Assembly (NCBI RefSeq): GCF_040958095.1
Contig: NC_091169.1
Span: 8,968,380 to 9,032,379 of the forward strand
Reading direction: 5' to 3'
Source of the DNA: Procambarus clarkii
Lineage: Eukaryota > Arthropoda > Malacostraca > Decapoda > Cambaridae
DNA length: 64,000 nt
Shown: piece after piece, positions 1 to 10,936 of the stretch
Numbering within the stretch: position 1 is the stretch's first letter
Layout: each line of letters opens with the position of its first letter
Notes under the pieces: generated by a model
What the model saw: the letters and a program-made list of their open reading frames with translations, nothing else
Databases searched by the model: none
Told to the model about the DNA's origin: nothing
Program-made: the position numbers and the translations under genes

Positions 1-2817
1 GTGACCTTCACGCTAGTTACTGAGGTTACCCTCTACAGTAGTTACTGAGGTGACCCTCCATAATACTTACTGTGGTAACCCTCCGCACTACTCACGTGAC
101 CCTCCATACTAGTTACTGTGGCACCCCTCCACACTATTTACAGAGGTGACCTTCCACACGTGTTACTGTGGTGACCCTCCACACTAGTTACTGGTGTGAC
201 CCTCTACACTAGTTACTGTGGTGACCCTCCACACTAGTTACTGTGGTGACCTTCCACACTAGTTACAGTGGTGACCCTCCACACTAGTTACTGTGGTGAC
301 CCTCTACACTAGTTACTGTGGTGACCTTCAACACTAGTTACTGCCGTGACCCTACACACTAGTTACTATGGTGACCCTCCACACTAGTCACTGGAGTGAC
401 CTTCTACACAAGTTACTGTGGTGACCTTCCACACTTGTTATTGTGGTGACCCTTCACACTAGTTACTGAGGTGACCCATCACACAAGTTACTATGGTGAC
501 AGTCCACACTAGTTAATCAGGTGATCATCCACACTAGATACGGTGGTGACCCTCCTCACTAGTTACTGTGGTGACCCTCTTCACTAGTTACTGTGGTGAC
601 CCTCCTCTCTAGTTACTGTTGTAACTCTCCACACTAGTTGCAGAGGTGACCCTCCACACTAGTTATTGAGGTGACCTAAACACTAGTTACTGTGGTGGCC
701 TCCACACTACATAGTGAGGTGAACCTCCACAATAGTTACTGATGTGACTCTCCACACTTGTTACTGTGGTGACCCTCCACACTTGTTACTGTTGTGACCC
801 TCCACACTAGTTACTGTGGTAACCCTCTACAATAATTACAGATGTGACCCTGCACACTAGTTACTGTGGTAACCCTCTCAATAGTTACTGTTGTGACCCT
901 CCACAATAGTTACTGTGGTGACCTCCACACTTGTTACTGTTGTGACCCTCCACACTAGTTACTGTGGTAACCCTCTACAATAATTACAGATGTGACCCTG
1001 CACACTAGTTACTGTGGTAACCCTACGCACTACTCAGGTGACCCTCCATACTAGTTCCTTTGGTAACCCTGCACACTAATTACAGAGGGGACCTTCCACA
1101 CGTGTTACTGTGGTGACCCTCCTCTCTAGTTACTGGTGTGACCTTCCACACTAGTTACTGTGGTGTCCCTCCACACTAGTTACTCTAGTGACCCTCCACA
1201 CTAGTTACTGTGGTGACCCTCCATGCTAGTTACTGAAGTTACCCTCCACACCAGTTACTGAGGTGACCCTCCACAATAGTTACTGTGGTGACCCTCCACG
1301 CTAGTTACTGGGGTTACCCTCCACACTAGTTTCTGAGGTGATCCTCCACACTAGTTACTGTAGTAACCCTCTACAGTAGTTATTGAGATGACCCTCCATA
1401 CTAGTTACTGTGGTGACCCTCCACTCTAATTACTGTGGTGACCGCCACACTAGTTACTGTGGTGACCCTCCACAATAGTTACTGTGGTGACCTCCACACT
1501 GGATACTGTGGTGACCCTCCACACTAGTTACTGTGGTGACCCTTCACACTAGTTACAGCAGTGGTGAGCCTCTACACTAGTTACTGTGGTAACCCTCTAC
1601 AATAGTAACAGATGTGACCCTGCATACTAGTTACAGTGGTAACCCTCCGCATTACTCAGGTGACCCTCCACACTAATTGCAGAGGGGACCTTCCACACGT
1701 GTTACTGTGGTGACCCTCCACACTAGTTACTGGTGTGACCCTCCACACTAGTTACTGTGGTGACCCTCCACACTAGTTACTGTTGTGACCTTCCACACTA
1801 GTTACTGCGGTGACCTTCCACACTAGTTACTGTGGTGACCTTCCACACTAGTTACTGTGGTGTCCCTCCACACTAGTTACTGAGGTGACCCTCCACACTA
1901 GTTACTGTGGTGACCTTCCACACTAGTTACTGGTGTGACCCTCCACACTAGTTACTGTGGTGACCCTCCACACTAGTTACTGTTGTGACCTTCCACACTA
2001 GTTACTGCGGTGACCTTCCACACTAGTTACTGTGGTGACCTTCCACACTAGTTACTGTGGTGACCCTCCACGCTAATTACAGAGGTGACCTTCCACACTA
2101 GTTACTGGTGTGACCCTCCACACTAGTTACTGTGGTGACCCTCCACACTAGTTACTGGTGTGACCCTCCACACTAGTTACTGTGGTGACCCTCCACACTA
2201 GTTACTGTGGTGACCTTCCAAAGTAGTTACAGTGGTGACCCTCCACACTAGTTACTGTGGTGACCCTCCACACTAGTTACTGTGGTGGCCTTCAACACTA
2301 GTTACTGTGGTGACCCTCCACACTAGTTACTGTGGTGACCCTCCACACTAGTTACTGTGGTGACCTTCCAAACTAGTTACAGTGGTGACCCTACACACTA
2401 GTTACTATGGTGACCCTCCACACTAGTTACTGGAGTGACCTTCTATACTAGTTAATGAGGTGACCTCCACGCTAGTTACTGTGGTTACCCTTCACACTAA
2501 TTACTGTGGTGACCTCCACTAATTACTGTGGTGACCCTCCACACTAGTTACTGGAGTGACCATCCATACTAGTTAATGAGGTGACCTCCACGCTAGTTAC
2601 TGAGGTTACCCCCCACTCTAGTTTCTGAGGTGACCCTCTACAGTAGTTATTGAGGTGACCCTCAATACTAGTTACTGTGGTGACTCTCCACTCTAATTAC
2701 TGTGGTGACCTCCACAATAGTTACTGTGGTGACCCTCCACACCAGTTACTTAGGTGACCCTCCAACCTGCTGTGGTGACCCTCCACACACCTGTGGTGAC
2801 TCACCACACACTACTGT
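1..2817. repeat. 25-bp satellite array, first block
   Basis: About 110 head-to-tail copies of a 25-bp unit with consensus CCTCCACACTAGTTACTGTG followed by GTGAC. Units differ by point changes (GTGACC, GTAACC and GTTACC forms; CACACTAG, CACGCTAG and CACAATAG forms) and by occasional short units such as the CTCAGGTGAC type. No coding potential: open frames here are periodic artefacts. The array is broken at 2818 by a solo LTR. Confidence 0.97.
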
Positions 2818-3838
2818 TGTTACGGACCCGAGCCCAACGTCCGAGCACGGAGCAGTGACGTCCACGCCATCTGTGGGTCAGCTCCCGAAACTCCCTCCAA
2901 ATGGAAGGCGCCATCAAGTGAGGACAGGAAATACCAGCCACAAGGGCTAGTTTCCCGTCGTAATCAGCTCATAACACAGCCGCTGCTGACCTCTGGTGAG
3001 GTGGCGCTCAGACAGCAACGTCATCTATGGATTGGATAGGTGGGCGTTTGGGTCTGAGCCGGTAAGTGACGTGCCCTAGTGTGTAATCGTTACTGATGAC
3101 GTGTCTGATTACAGAGTCGACCTGGGACTGCTGTAATGGAAGGTGGATCAGTCTACCCAAGGCAGCCGACTGGTCTCCAAGTGTTTGCTGCAGCAGCTGT
3201 GAGTCGCCCCCCGGATGAACACTGTGGTGTTACCCTGCCTGTGACGTGGCAGTTGAAGGATTGTAGTTCCCGGGACTGACTGGTGGAGACGCTTAACCAC
3301 TGGGGTGTTGTGGCAAGGAGAGTGGTCTGTGGGATCACACGAGGCTCCTGACTAGGGTTTCGCGACCTTAGTATCGATCGTGGGGTAGCCTAACCAGCGT
3401 CGCTGATTTGAACCTGCCAGCTACCGGCTGGACTTGTGGTTGATGGCCTCCACGACGGTGCCCCCAGTGGAACTGTGAGTTGGCTGGCCTGTGGCCAGGG
3501 TAGACTCGAGAGGATCGAAGGATTCATCATAAGGCCACAAGAGCACCAAGAGTTTAGCATCGTGAGCACCGTAGAACACTCTGCGTCTTCAGAAGAAGAC
3601 TACCTTGTAGATAACAGTGTTTATACTCCCCCCCCCCCCCTTTGTGTAACCTTTTATATATATATTTATTGGTGACGGTAATTATATTATTAAGTTTTTT
3701 ACTTTATTTCCCTTCCCCTTTAATTTACTTGCGTTACAGATCTCATCCCTTGAGAGCCACTACTAGCTTGGGGCCGGATACCCTTCCTCTAACAACATCA
3801 GAGTAAGAACCCAGTTGCGACCCGAGAGGGTCGTAACA
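2818..3838 (+). mobile_element. Solo LTR of the Gypsy-type family, copy S1
   Basis: The 1021-bp sequence begins TGTTACGGACCCG and ends GGGTCGTAACA, the terminal TG..CA format of an LTR. It is flanked by the 5-bp direct repeat ACTGT (2813-2817 and 3839-3843), and satellite resumes on both sides. No internal region is attached, so this is a solo LTR left by LTR-LTR recombination. It contains a C run near 3628 and a TATA-rich stretch near 3655. Orientation is set by comparison with the gag-bearing copy at 34295-39749. Confidence 0.93.
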
Positions 3839-5158
3839 ACTGTGGTGACCCTGCACACTACTTACTGTGATGACCCTTCACACTAAATACTGATGTGACC
3901 CTCCACACTAGTTACTATGGTGACCCTCCACTCTAGTTACTGAGGTGACCCTCCACACTAGTTACTGCGGTGACCCTCGACACTATTTATTGAGGTGACC
4001 CTCCATACTAGTTACTGTGGTGACCCTCCACACCAGTTACTGTGGGAACCCTCCACACTAATTAATGTGGTGACCCTCCACACTAGTTAATGAGGTGACC
4101 TCCACACTAGTTACTAAGGTTACCCTCCACACTAGTTACTATGTTGACCTCCACACTAGTTACTGTGGTGACCTTCCACACTAGTTACTGTGGTAACCCT
4201 CCACAGTAGTTATTCAGGTGCCCCTCCATACTAGTTACTGTGGTGACCCTTCATACTAGTTACTGTTGTGACTGAGGTGACCCTACACACTAGTTTCTGT
4301 TGTGACCCTCACACTAGTTACTGTTGTGACCTTCCACACTAGTTACTGCGGTGACCTTCCACACTAGTTACTGTGGTGACCCTCCACACTAGTTACTGTG
4401 GTGACCCTCCACGCTAATTACAGAGGTGACCTTCCACACTAGTTACTGGTGTGACCCTCCACACTAGTTACTGTGGTGACCCTCCACACTAGTTACTGGT
4501 GTGACCCTCCACACTAGTTACTGTGGTGACCCTCCACACTAGTTACTGTGGTGACCTTCCAAAGTAGTTACAGTGGTGACCCTCCACACTAGTTACTGTG
4601 GTGACCCTATACACTAGTTACTGTGGTGGCCTTCAACACTAGTTACTGTGGTGACCCTCCACACTAGTTACTGTGGTGACCCTCCACACTAGTTACTGTG
4701 GTGACCTTCCAAACTAGTTACAGTGGTGACCCTACACACTAGTTACTATGGTGACCCTCCACACTAGTTACTGGAGTGACCTTCTATACTAGTTAATGAG
4801 GTGACCTCCACGCTAGTTACTGTGGTTACCCTTCACACTAGTTACTGTGGTGACCTCCACTAATTACTGTGGTGACCCTCCACACTAGTTACTGGAGTGA
4901 CCTTCCATACTAGTTAATGAGGTGACCTCCACGCTAGTTACTGAGGTTACCCCCCACTCTAGTTTCTGAGGTGACCCTCTACAGTAGTTATTGAGGTGAC
5001 CCTCAATACTAGTTACTGTGGTGACTCTCCACTCTAATTACTGTGGTGACCTCCACAATAGTTACTGTGGTGACCCTCCACACCAGTTACTTAGGTGACC
5101 CTCCAACCTGCTGTGGTGACCCTCCACACACCTGTGGTGACTCACCACACACTACTGT
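3839..5158. repeat. 25-bp satellite array, second block
   Basis: Continuation of the same satellite after the S1 LTR. It holds the junction (about 4318) between the two 2.34-kb duplicated units. The interval 4319-5158 matches 1978-2817 almost base for base. Confidence 0.96.
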
Positions 5159-6177
5159 TGTTACGGACCCGAGCCCAACGTCCGAGCACGGAGCAGTGAC
5201 GTCCACGCCATCTGTGGGTCAGCTCCCGAAACTCCCTCCAAATGGAAGGCGCCATCAAGTGAGGACAGGAAATACCAGCCACAAGGGCTAGTTTCCCGTC
5301 GTAATCAGCTCATAACACAGCCGCTGCTGACCTCTGGTGAGGTGGCGCTCAGACAGCAACGTCATCTATGGATTGGATAGGTGGGCGTTTGGGTCTGAGC
5401 CGGTAAGTGACGTGCCCTAGTGTGTAATCGTTACTGATGACGTGTCTGATTACAGAGTCGACCTGGGACTGCTGTAATGGAAGGTGGATCAGTCTACCCA
5501 AGGCAGCCGACTGGTCTCCAAGTGTTTGCTGCAGCAGCTGTGAGTCGCCCCCCGGATGAACACTGTGGTGTTACCCTGCCTGTGACGTGGCAGTTGAAGG
5601 ATTGTAGTTCCCGGGACTGACTGGTGGAGACGCTTAACCACTGGGGTGTTTTGGCAAGGAGAGTGGTCTGTGGGATCACACGAGGCTCCTGACTAGGGTT
5701 TCGCGACCTTAGTATCGATCGTGGGGTAGCCTAACCAGCGTCGCTGATTTGAACCTGCCAGCTACCGGCTGGACTTGTGGTTGATGGCCTCCACGACGGT
5801 GCCCCCAGTGGAACTGTGAGTTGGCTGGCCTGTGGCCAGGGTAGACTCGAGAGGATCGAAGGATTCATCGTAAGGCCACAAGAGCACCAAGAGTTTAGCA
5901 TCGTGAGCACCGTAGAACACTCTGCGTCTTCAGAAGAAGACTACCTTGTAGATAACAGTGTTTATACTCCCCCCCCCCCTTTGTGTAACCTTTTATATAT
6001 ATATTTATTGGTGACGGTAATTATATTATTAAGTTTTTTACTTTATTTCCCTTCCCCTTTAATTTACTTGCGTTACAGATCTCATCCCTTGAGAGCCACT
6101 ACTAGCTTGGGGCCGGATACCCTTCCTCTAACAACATCAGAGTAAGAACCCAGCTGCGACCCGAGAGGGTCGTAACA
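5159..6177 (+). mobile_element. Solo LTR, copy S2 (duplicate of S1)
   Basis: This is a 1019-bp copy of the LTR at 2818 with identical ends and the same flanking ACTGT duplication (5154-5158 and 6178-6182). Differences from S1 include a shorter C run, a G-to-T change near 5651 and an A-to-G change near 5869. The shared flanks show it arose by DNA duplication and not by a second integration. Confidence 0.93.
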
Positions 6178-7790
6178 ACTGTGGTGACCCTGCACACTAC
6201 TTACTGTGATGACCCTTCACACTAAATACTGATGTGACCCTCCACACTAGTTACTATGGTGACCCTCCACTCTAGTTACTGAGGTGACCCTCCACACTAG
6301 TTACTGCGGTGACCCTCGACACTATTTATTGAGGTGACCCTCCATACTAGTTACTGTGGTGACCCTCCACACCAGTTACTGTGGGAACCCTCCACACTAA
6401 TTAATGTGGTGACCCTCCACACTAGTTAATGAGGTGACCTCCACACTAGTTACTAAGGTTACCCTCCACACTAGTTACTGTGTTGACCTCCACACTAGTT
6501 ACTGTGGTGACCTTCCACACTAGTTACTGTGGTAACCCTCCACAGTAGTTATTCAGGTGCCCCTCCATACTAGTTACTGTGGTGACCCTACATACTAGTT
6601 ACTGTTGTGACTGAGGTGACCCTACACACTAGTTTCTGTTGTGACCCTCACACTAGTTACTGTGGTAACCCTCCACACTACTCAGGTGACCCTCTATACT
6701 TGTTACTGTGGTATCCCTCCACACTAGTTACTGAGGTGACCCTCCACACTAGTTACTGTGGTGACCCTACATACTAGTTACTGTGGTGACTGGGGTGACC
6801 CTACACACTAGTTTCTGTTGTGTCCCTCCACACTAGTTACTGTGGTGACCCTCCACACTAGTTACAGTGGTGACCCTCGACACTATTTATTGAGGTGACC
6901 CTCCACACTAGTTACTGTGGTGACCCTGCCCACTATTTACTGAGGTGACCCTCCACAATAGTTACTGTGGAAACCCTCCACACTATTTACTGAGGTGACC
7001 CTCTACAATAGTTACTGAGATCACCCACCACACTAGTTAATGATGTGACCCTCCATACTAGTTACTGTGGTAACCCTCCACACTAGTTACTGAGGTGACC
7101 CTCCACACTAGTTACTGTGGTAACCCTCCACACTATTTACTGTGGTGACCCTCCACACTAGTTACTGTGGTAACCCTCCACACTATTTACTGTGGTGACC
7201 CTCCACACTAGTTACTGTGGTAACCCTCCACACTAGTTACTGAGGTGACTCTCCACATTAGTTACTGTGGTGACCCTCTTCACTAGGTACTGTGGTAACC
7301 CTAAAAACTAGTTACTCAGGTGACCCTCCATACTAGTTAATATGGTAACCCTCCACACTAGTTACTGTGGTGACCCTGCACACTACATACTGATGTGACA
7401 CTCCACACTAGTTATTCAGGTGACCCTCCATACTAGTTACGGTGGTAACCCTACACACTAGTTACTATGGTGACCCTCCACACAAGTTTCTGTTGTGACC
7501 CTGCACACTAGTTACTATGGTGACCCTCCACACTAGTTTCTGGTATGACCCTCCCCACTAGTTACTGTGGTAACCCTCCACACTACTCGGGTGACCCTCC
7601 ATACTAATTACTGTGGTAACCCTCCACACTTGTTACTGTGGTGACCCTCCACACTAGTTACTGTGGTGACCCTCAACACTAGACACTGTGGTGACCCTGC
7701 ACACTAGTTACCGAGGTAACCCTTCACATTAGTTACTGTAGTGACCTTCCACACTAGTTACTGAGGTGACCCTCTGGTCACCTCAGAGAG
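6178..7790. repeat. 25-bp satellite array, third block
   Basis: The first 480 bp match the flank of the S1 LTR. Beyond 6657 the array has its own variants, with many GTAACC units. It ends near 7790 in a small GGTCACC/GGTGACC inverted motif, next to a truncated LTR. Confidence 0.95.
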
Positions 7791-7805
7791 GTGACAAGAG
7801 GGTTA

Positions 7806-8128
7806 CCTGGCAGGAGCTTCTTGTAACTCGCTGGTTACTCTCCTCCTCAGCAACTTAGTCAGTCGTCTCTTCTGTTAGCCAGCTCCGGGTACGGCGAATC
7901 CCGTCACTGCCACTCTACAGGCAGACAGTAGAACACTTCATAGTTCTCCTCCGGCGGCGGCTCACTGCTTCCGTAAAGCAGACTGGTGTAGAACCTTGGG
8001 TTCCCTGGGTAGACTAACTGTCCTCGTATCACAGCAACCCCACGTCGACTCTGTGGATACAGACACGTCATCAGTACCCTGGGACACTAGGAAACACCAC
8101 TTATGGACCCTGACATAAACGTACAACT
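7806..8128 (-). mobile_element. Truncated 3' LTR of element 1
   Basis: From GGCAGGAGCTTCTTGTAACT to ACGTACAACTTT it matches positions 11445-11767 of the intact LTR at about 97 percent by eye. It then switches directly to internal sequence equivalent to that near 36015 of element 2. Both ends of this LTR copy are missing, so the element cannot be delimited by a target duplication on this side. Confidence 0.85.
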
Positions 8129-8253
8129 TTTGTGTCTCATCATGGTGTCTCTCCACAATGTTCATAGGAGTCATCATCTAACGGTTCGTCCATTGGTCCT
8201 TGCTTAGAACACACAGGAAAATAATACAAAATACTGCCAAGAAACATTTGGCT

Positions 8254-8502
8254 ATCTTGAGGTTATCTTGAGATGATTTCGGGGCTTTTAATGTCCCCGC
8301 GGCCCGGTCCTCGACCAGGTCTCCACCCCCAGGAAGCAGCCCGTGACAGCTGACTAATACCCAGATACCTATTTTACTGGTAGGTAACAGGGGCATAGGG
8401 TGAAAGAAACTCTGCCCATTGTTTCTCGCCGGCGCCTGGGATCGAACCCAGGACCACAGGATCACAAGTCCAGTGTGCTGTCCGCGCGGCCGACCGGCTC
8501 CC
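8254..8502 (-). mobile_element. tRNA-derived SINE
   Basis: On the minus strand it starts GGGAGCCGGTCGGCCGCG, followed by a tRNA-like head whose T arm (8435-8452) is a perfect 5-bp stem around GTTCGATC, giving a pol III B box. The body ends with an AAGATAACCTCAAGATA-type tail. The last ~55 nt resemble the 3' end of LINE-6 near 46262-46321, including a hairpin at 8303-8319. It interrupts the 3' internal region of LTR element 1: the undisturbed sequence is seen in element 2 near 36105-36140. A target duplication is not clear. Confidence 0.88.
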
Positions 8503-8843
8503 TTAGGAATAATTTTCATGAGCCTGTAATATCCATAGCCGGCTATATCCATTATCCTGGCTAGGATCAAAGAGGGCACTAGAACCTGCGCACATGCCTC
8601 ACATACCTCTGACGTCTGGGAAATCTCTGGCCGGTTCAGTCAATATAGTACCTCGCCATACCGCAAGTACTTATGTGCCGTCGCTCCAGACTTTTGGGTA
8701 TCTGTGGTGCTTGTACATGAGGCCTCTCTTCTTGCTCAGTTGCTTCTGTCCCTGTAGCCCCCATGTTTCTCGTCGGGAGAAGAGTCAATTGAATCTGTTG
8801 GAATGTTCTCAATGTGTTGGGTAGATGGAGAATTAAACAAGTT

Positions 8844-10151
8844 TTATAATTTCACGTCTGCCTGTACCTGGGTATTAATGTTTCCTGCTGTCACCTCAGA
8901 CCTTATTGCTGCTCCGGCTGGCTCGTCCACAATCTTGAGATGATCGTTGTTCCAACCTATCGCCAAGTCGTTGCCTAGTACTACGTCTATCCCAGCTATA
9001 GGCAGGGTATCAACTACTGCCAACGTGCATGTGCCACTGAAGTAGGGCGAGTCTAGGTGTACTTGCACTAAGGGGGCAACGTACCGCGTCAAAGGAAACC
9101 CAACTAGGACAACCTTTTGTCTCCCGTCAACACTCACTCCCTTGGGTAACGAGTCTCTCACGATCAGGGACTGGGCTGCTCCATTATCTCTGAGCACTAC
9201 AACTGATCTACCAGTATGATCACTCGTTACATACCCGCCTGAAGTGTGAGGGGCAAACAAGCCTGGTCCTTCTCTACTCGTCATTAGAGACTGGGTTCCC
9301 ACTGGTGGTGTCACACAACCCATCAGCATTACTTCCTTATGTGGGTTGTTACTTCTTCTGCCTCGGCACATAGCAGCAATGTGCCCTCTCTGCCCACAAG
9401 TCCAACACACTACGTTCCTCCTTGGACTATGGTGTTTTGGACTGCTAGGACTAGTCCTTCGGGGACTACCTGGGGGCGTCTTCAAAGCACTCTGTGGGAC
9501 GGGTCTTCCTTCTTCCAGTCGAGATTTGCCAAACAGACGTGGGTAATTCTTCGGGACATACCTAGTAGAGGATCTACGAGTTAGGATGTACTCCTCAGCC
9601 ATAATGGCAGCCGCACTCAAGGTCTCTACCTGCTGTTCTTCTAGGTATGTCTTGAGATCTCCAGCCAGACATTCCCCGAAGTCTTCCAATAGTACGAGCT
9701 GTTCGAGTTGCTCTTTCGTCTTCACCTTTCGAGATGCACACCACTCCTGAAAAAGCCGTTCCTTGATGTTCGCAAACTTGGTGAACGTGTGCTCCGGGGT
9801 CTTCTTCAGGTTCCTGAACTTTTGCCTATAAGCTTCAGACACCAACTGGTAAGCCATGGGCACTACCTTCACCTTATCGTAATCACAGGAGTCATCAAGG
9901 GACAACTTGGAGTAGGCGATTTGGGCCTTCCCAGTCAAGACGGACTGTATCATGATGGCCCAATTCTCCTTTGACCAATCCAAAGAGGCAGCAACCTTCT
10001 CGAAGGCAGCGAAGAACTTCGAAACTTCCTTTTTGCTGAATTTTGGGACCATCTTTATATTTCTTACCGGATCGAAACTACTTATTTTCTTTGCTTTCCT
10101 CTGACCACCTAATCGCAGCACTTCTAACTCGTGGAGTCTGCCCTTCTCCAT
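8844..10151 (-). CDS. gag: Gag: SCAN-like capsid, zinc knuckle and degenerate protease-like region (element 1)
   Basis: The 435-codon frame starts KMVPKFSKKEVSKFF.. in the capsid part. About residues 30-195 form a helical block with AYRQKFRNLKK and a LEEQQVETL..AAIMAEEY motif. I recognise this as the SCAN-like capsid of Gmr1-type Gypsy elements. A CCHC knuckle (CWTCGQRGHIAAMC) follows near residue 250. A later VVVLRDNGAAQSLIV stretch resembles a retropepsin active site, but with DNGA where DTGA or DSGA is expected. The protein would bind element RNA and build particles in the cytoplasm. The frame starts inside the upstream gag ORF and lacks the ~70 C-terminal residues present in element 2. 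No pol follows. The gag call is firm; activity is unlikely. Confidence 0.82.
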   Translation of the reverse strand: MEKGRLHELEVLRLGGQRKAKKISSFDPVRNIKMVPKFSKKEVSKFFAAFEKVAASLDWSKENWAIMIQSVLTGKAQIAYSKLSLDDSCDYDKVKVVPMAYQLVSEAYRQKFRNLKKTPEHTFTKFANIKERLFQEWCASRKVKTKEQLEQLVLLEDFGECLAGDLKTYLEEQQVETLSAAAIMAEEYILTRRSSTRYVPKNYPRLFGKSRLEEGRPVPQSALKTPPGSPRRTSPSSPKHHSPRRNVVCWTCGQRGHIAAMCRGRRSNNPHKEVMLMGCVTPPVGTQSLMTSREGPGLFAPHTSGGYVTSDHTGRSVVVLRDNGAAQSLIVRDSLPKGVSVDGRQKVVLVGFPLTRYVAPLVQVHLDSPYFSGTCTLAVVDTLPIAGIDVVLGNDLAIGWNNDHLKIVDEPAGAAIRSEVTAGNINTQVQADVKL

Positions 10152-10705
10152 TTCTTCTCTAATTCCAAACGTTTCATTTCCATTTCCTTCTTTTTTTCTT
10201 GTCTTTCTCGTTCTTCTCTTTCTCTTTCTCGCTCTTCCCTTTCTCTCTCTCTTCTTTCTTCTCTTTCTCGCTCTTCTTTTCTTTCTTGTAATTCCAAACG
10301 TTTCATTCCATTTCCTTCTCTTTTATTTCCCGTTCTATTTCTAATTTTTTCCATTATCTCACGATTAATTTCCAAGGCACTCATTTTGACAGTTAGAAAA
10401 TTTATATTCAGTTCACCCACATCACTTTCACCGTCACTACCTTTATCTTCCTGTTCAATGGAAGCCACCACACTTTCCTTTGTACTCTGTGCCTCGCTTT
10501 CCTGCTTCTCCCTGGCCTTTAAGTGCTTATGAACCTTCGATAAGATTTCGACACGGGAATCACTCTCACGTATTTTGATCTCTAGATAGGCACTCACTAG
10601 CACTAGTTCTTGCTTTCCCAGATATTTCAATCTAGCAAGACAGTCCTCCTTGTTCAGAAATTCCTGAACATCGTCTAGATCCTCAATGGTCACTCTCTCT
10701 GCCAT
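10124..10705 (-). CDS. gag: Gag N-terminal coiled-coil protein (element 1)
   Basis: The ATG at 10705 opens MAERVTIEDLDDVQEFLNKE, which I take as the start because element 2 begins the same way (38327). About 70 residues of conserved N-terminus are followed by an acidic linker. A long Glu/Arg-rich heptad stretch then looks like a highly charged coiled coil. The frame ends just inside the next gag frame, so coiled coil and capsid need a frameshift in a GA-rich tract, a natural place for slippage by mutation or programmed recoding. The same arrangement recurs in element 2. Its role would be gag assembly. Confidence 0.75.
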   Translation of the reverse strand: MAERVTIEDLDDVQEFLNKEDCLARLKYLGKQELVLVSAYLEIKIRESDSRVEILSKVHKHLKAREKQESEAQSTKESVVASIEQEDKGSDGESDVGELNINFLTVKMSALEINREIMEKIRNRTGNKREGNGMKRLELQERKEEREREERREREREEREREREERERQEKKKEMEMKRLELEKKWRRADSTS

Positions 10706-10913
10706 TTTATCACCTAAGTGGTGCACGAGCACTAACACACCACTTCACTTGACACTAGGCACTTATAATAACCGAACACTGCGCTCGCCAATACTGCACT
10801 TACTCACACTGAGCACCGCACATGTAACGTTCTAAAAATAACAAACAGGGGAATTATTCACAGAGGATTGCACTACGTCACCACCCCTGTCAAACGTACT
10901 TGACAAGAGGTCG

Positions 10914-10932
10914 GATCCCGCTGGGGATGCCA
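10914..10932 (-). promoter_or_regulatory. Candidate primer-binding site of element 1
   Basis: Four bases inside the 5' LTR end, the minus strand reads TGGCATCCCCAGCGGGATC. It starts with TGG, as expected for pairing with a tRNA CCA end. The same 19 bases, with the same ATTA spacer, occur in element 2 at 38717-38735. I could not name the primer tRNA. Confidence 0.65.
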
Positions 10933-10936
10933 ATTA

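Larger units (their letters stand above)
1978..6657. repeat. Tandem 2.34-kb duplication of satellite + solo LTR + satellite
   Basis: The block from about 1978 to 4318 is repeated from about 4319 to 6657 at an offset of 2341 bp. Both copies carry the same irregular satellite variants, the same LTR insertion and the same 5-bp target duplication. The LTR copies differ at only a handful of positions plus the length of a C run (13 versus 11). The insertion therefore predates the duplication, and unequal exchange within the satellite is the simplest cause. Confidence 0.92.

Noticed and set aside
2702..2950. 82-codon open frame repeated at 5043-5291
   Set aside because: It starts in satellite, enters the LTR end and is duplicated with the 2.34-kb unit. 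No ATG start and no domain.
3100..3140. CTGATGA word in the LTR as a hammerhead ribozyme core
   Set aside because: The required GAAA and stem geometry are absent, and the CTGATGACGTGTCTG context has no matching helix II.
3436..3675. LTR-internal frame beginning VDGLHDGAPSGTV, present in several LTR copies
   Set aside because: It recurs because the LTR recurs. The C-terminal halves differ among copies through simple indels, and the start is GTG. I see no sign of selection for protein.
10131..10532. Ser/Leu-rich plus-strand frame opposite the gag coiled coil (also at 37739-38155)
   Set aside because: It is the antisense of a GA-rich coding stretch, which gives open frames by composition.
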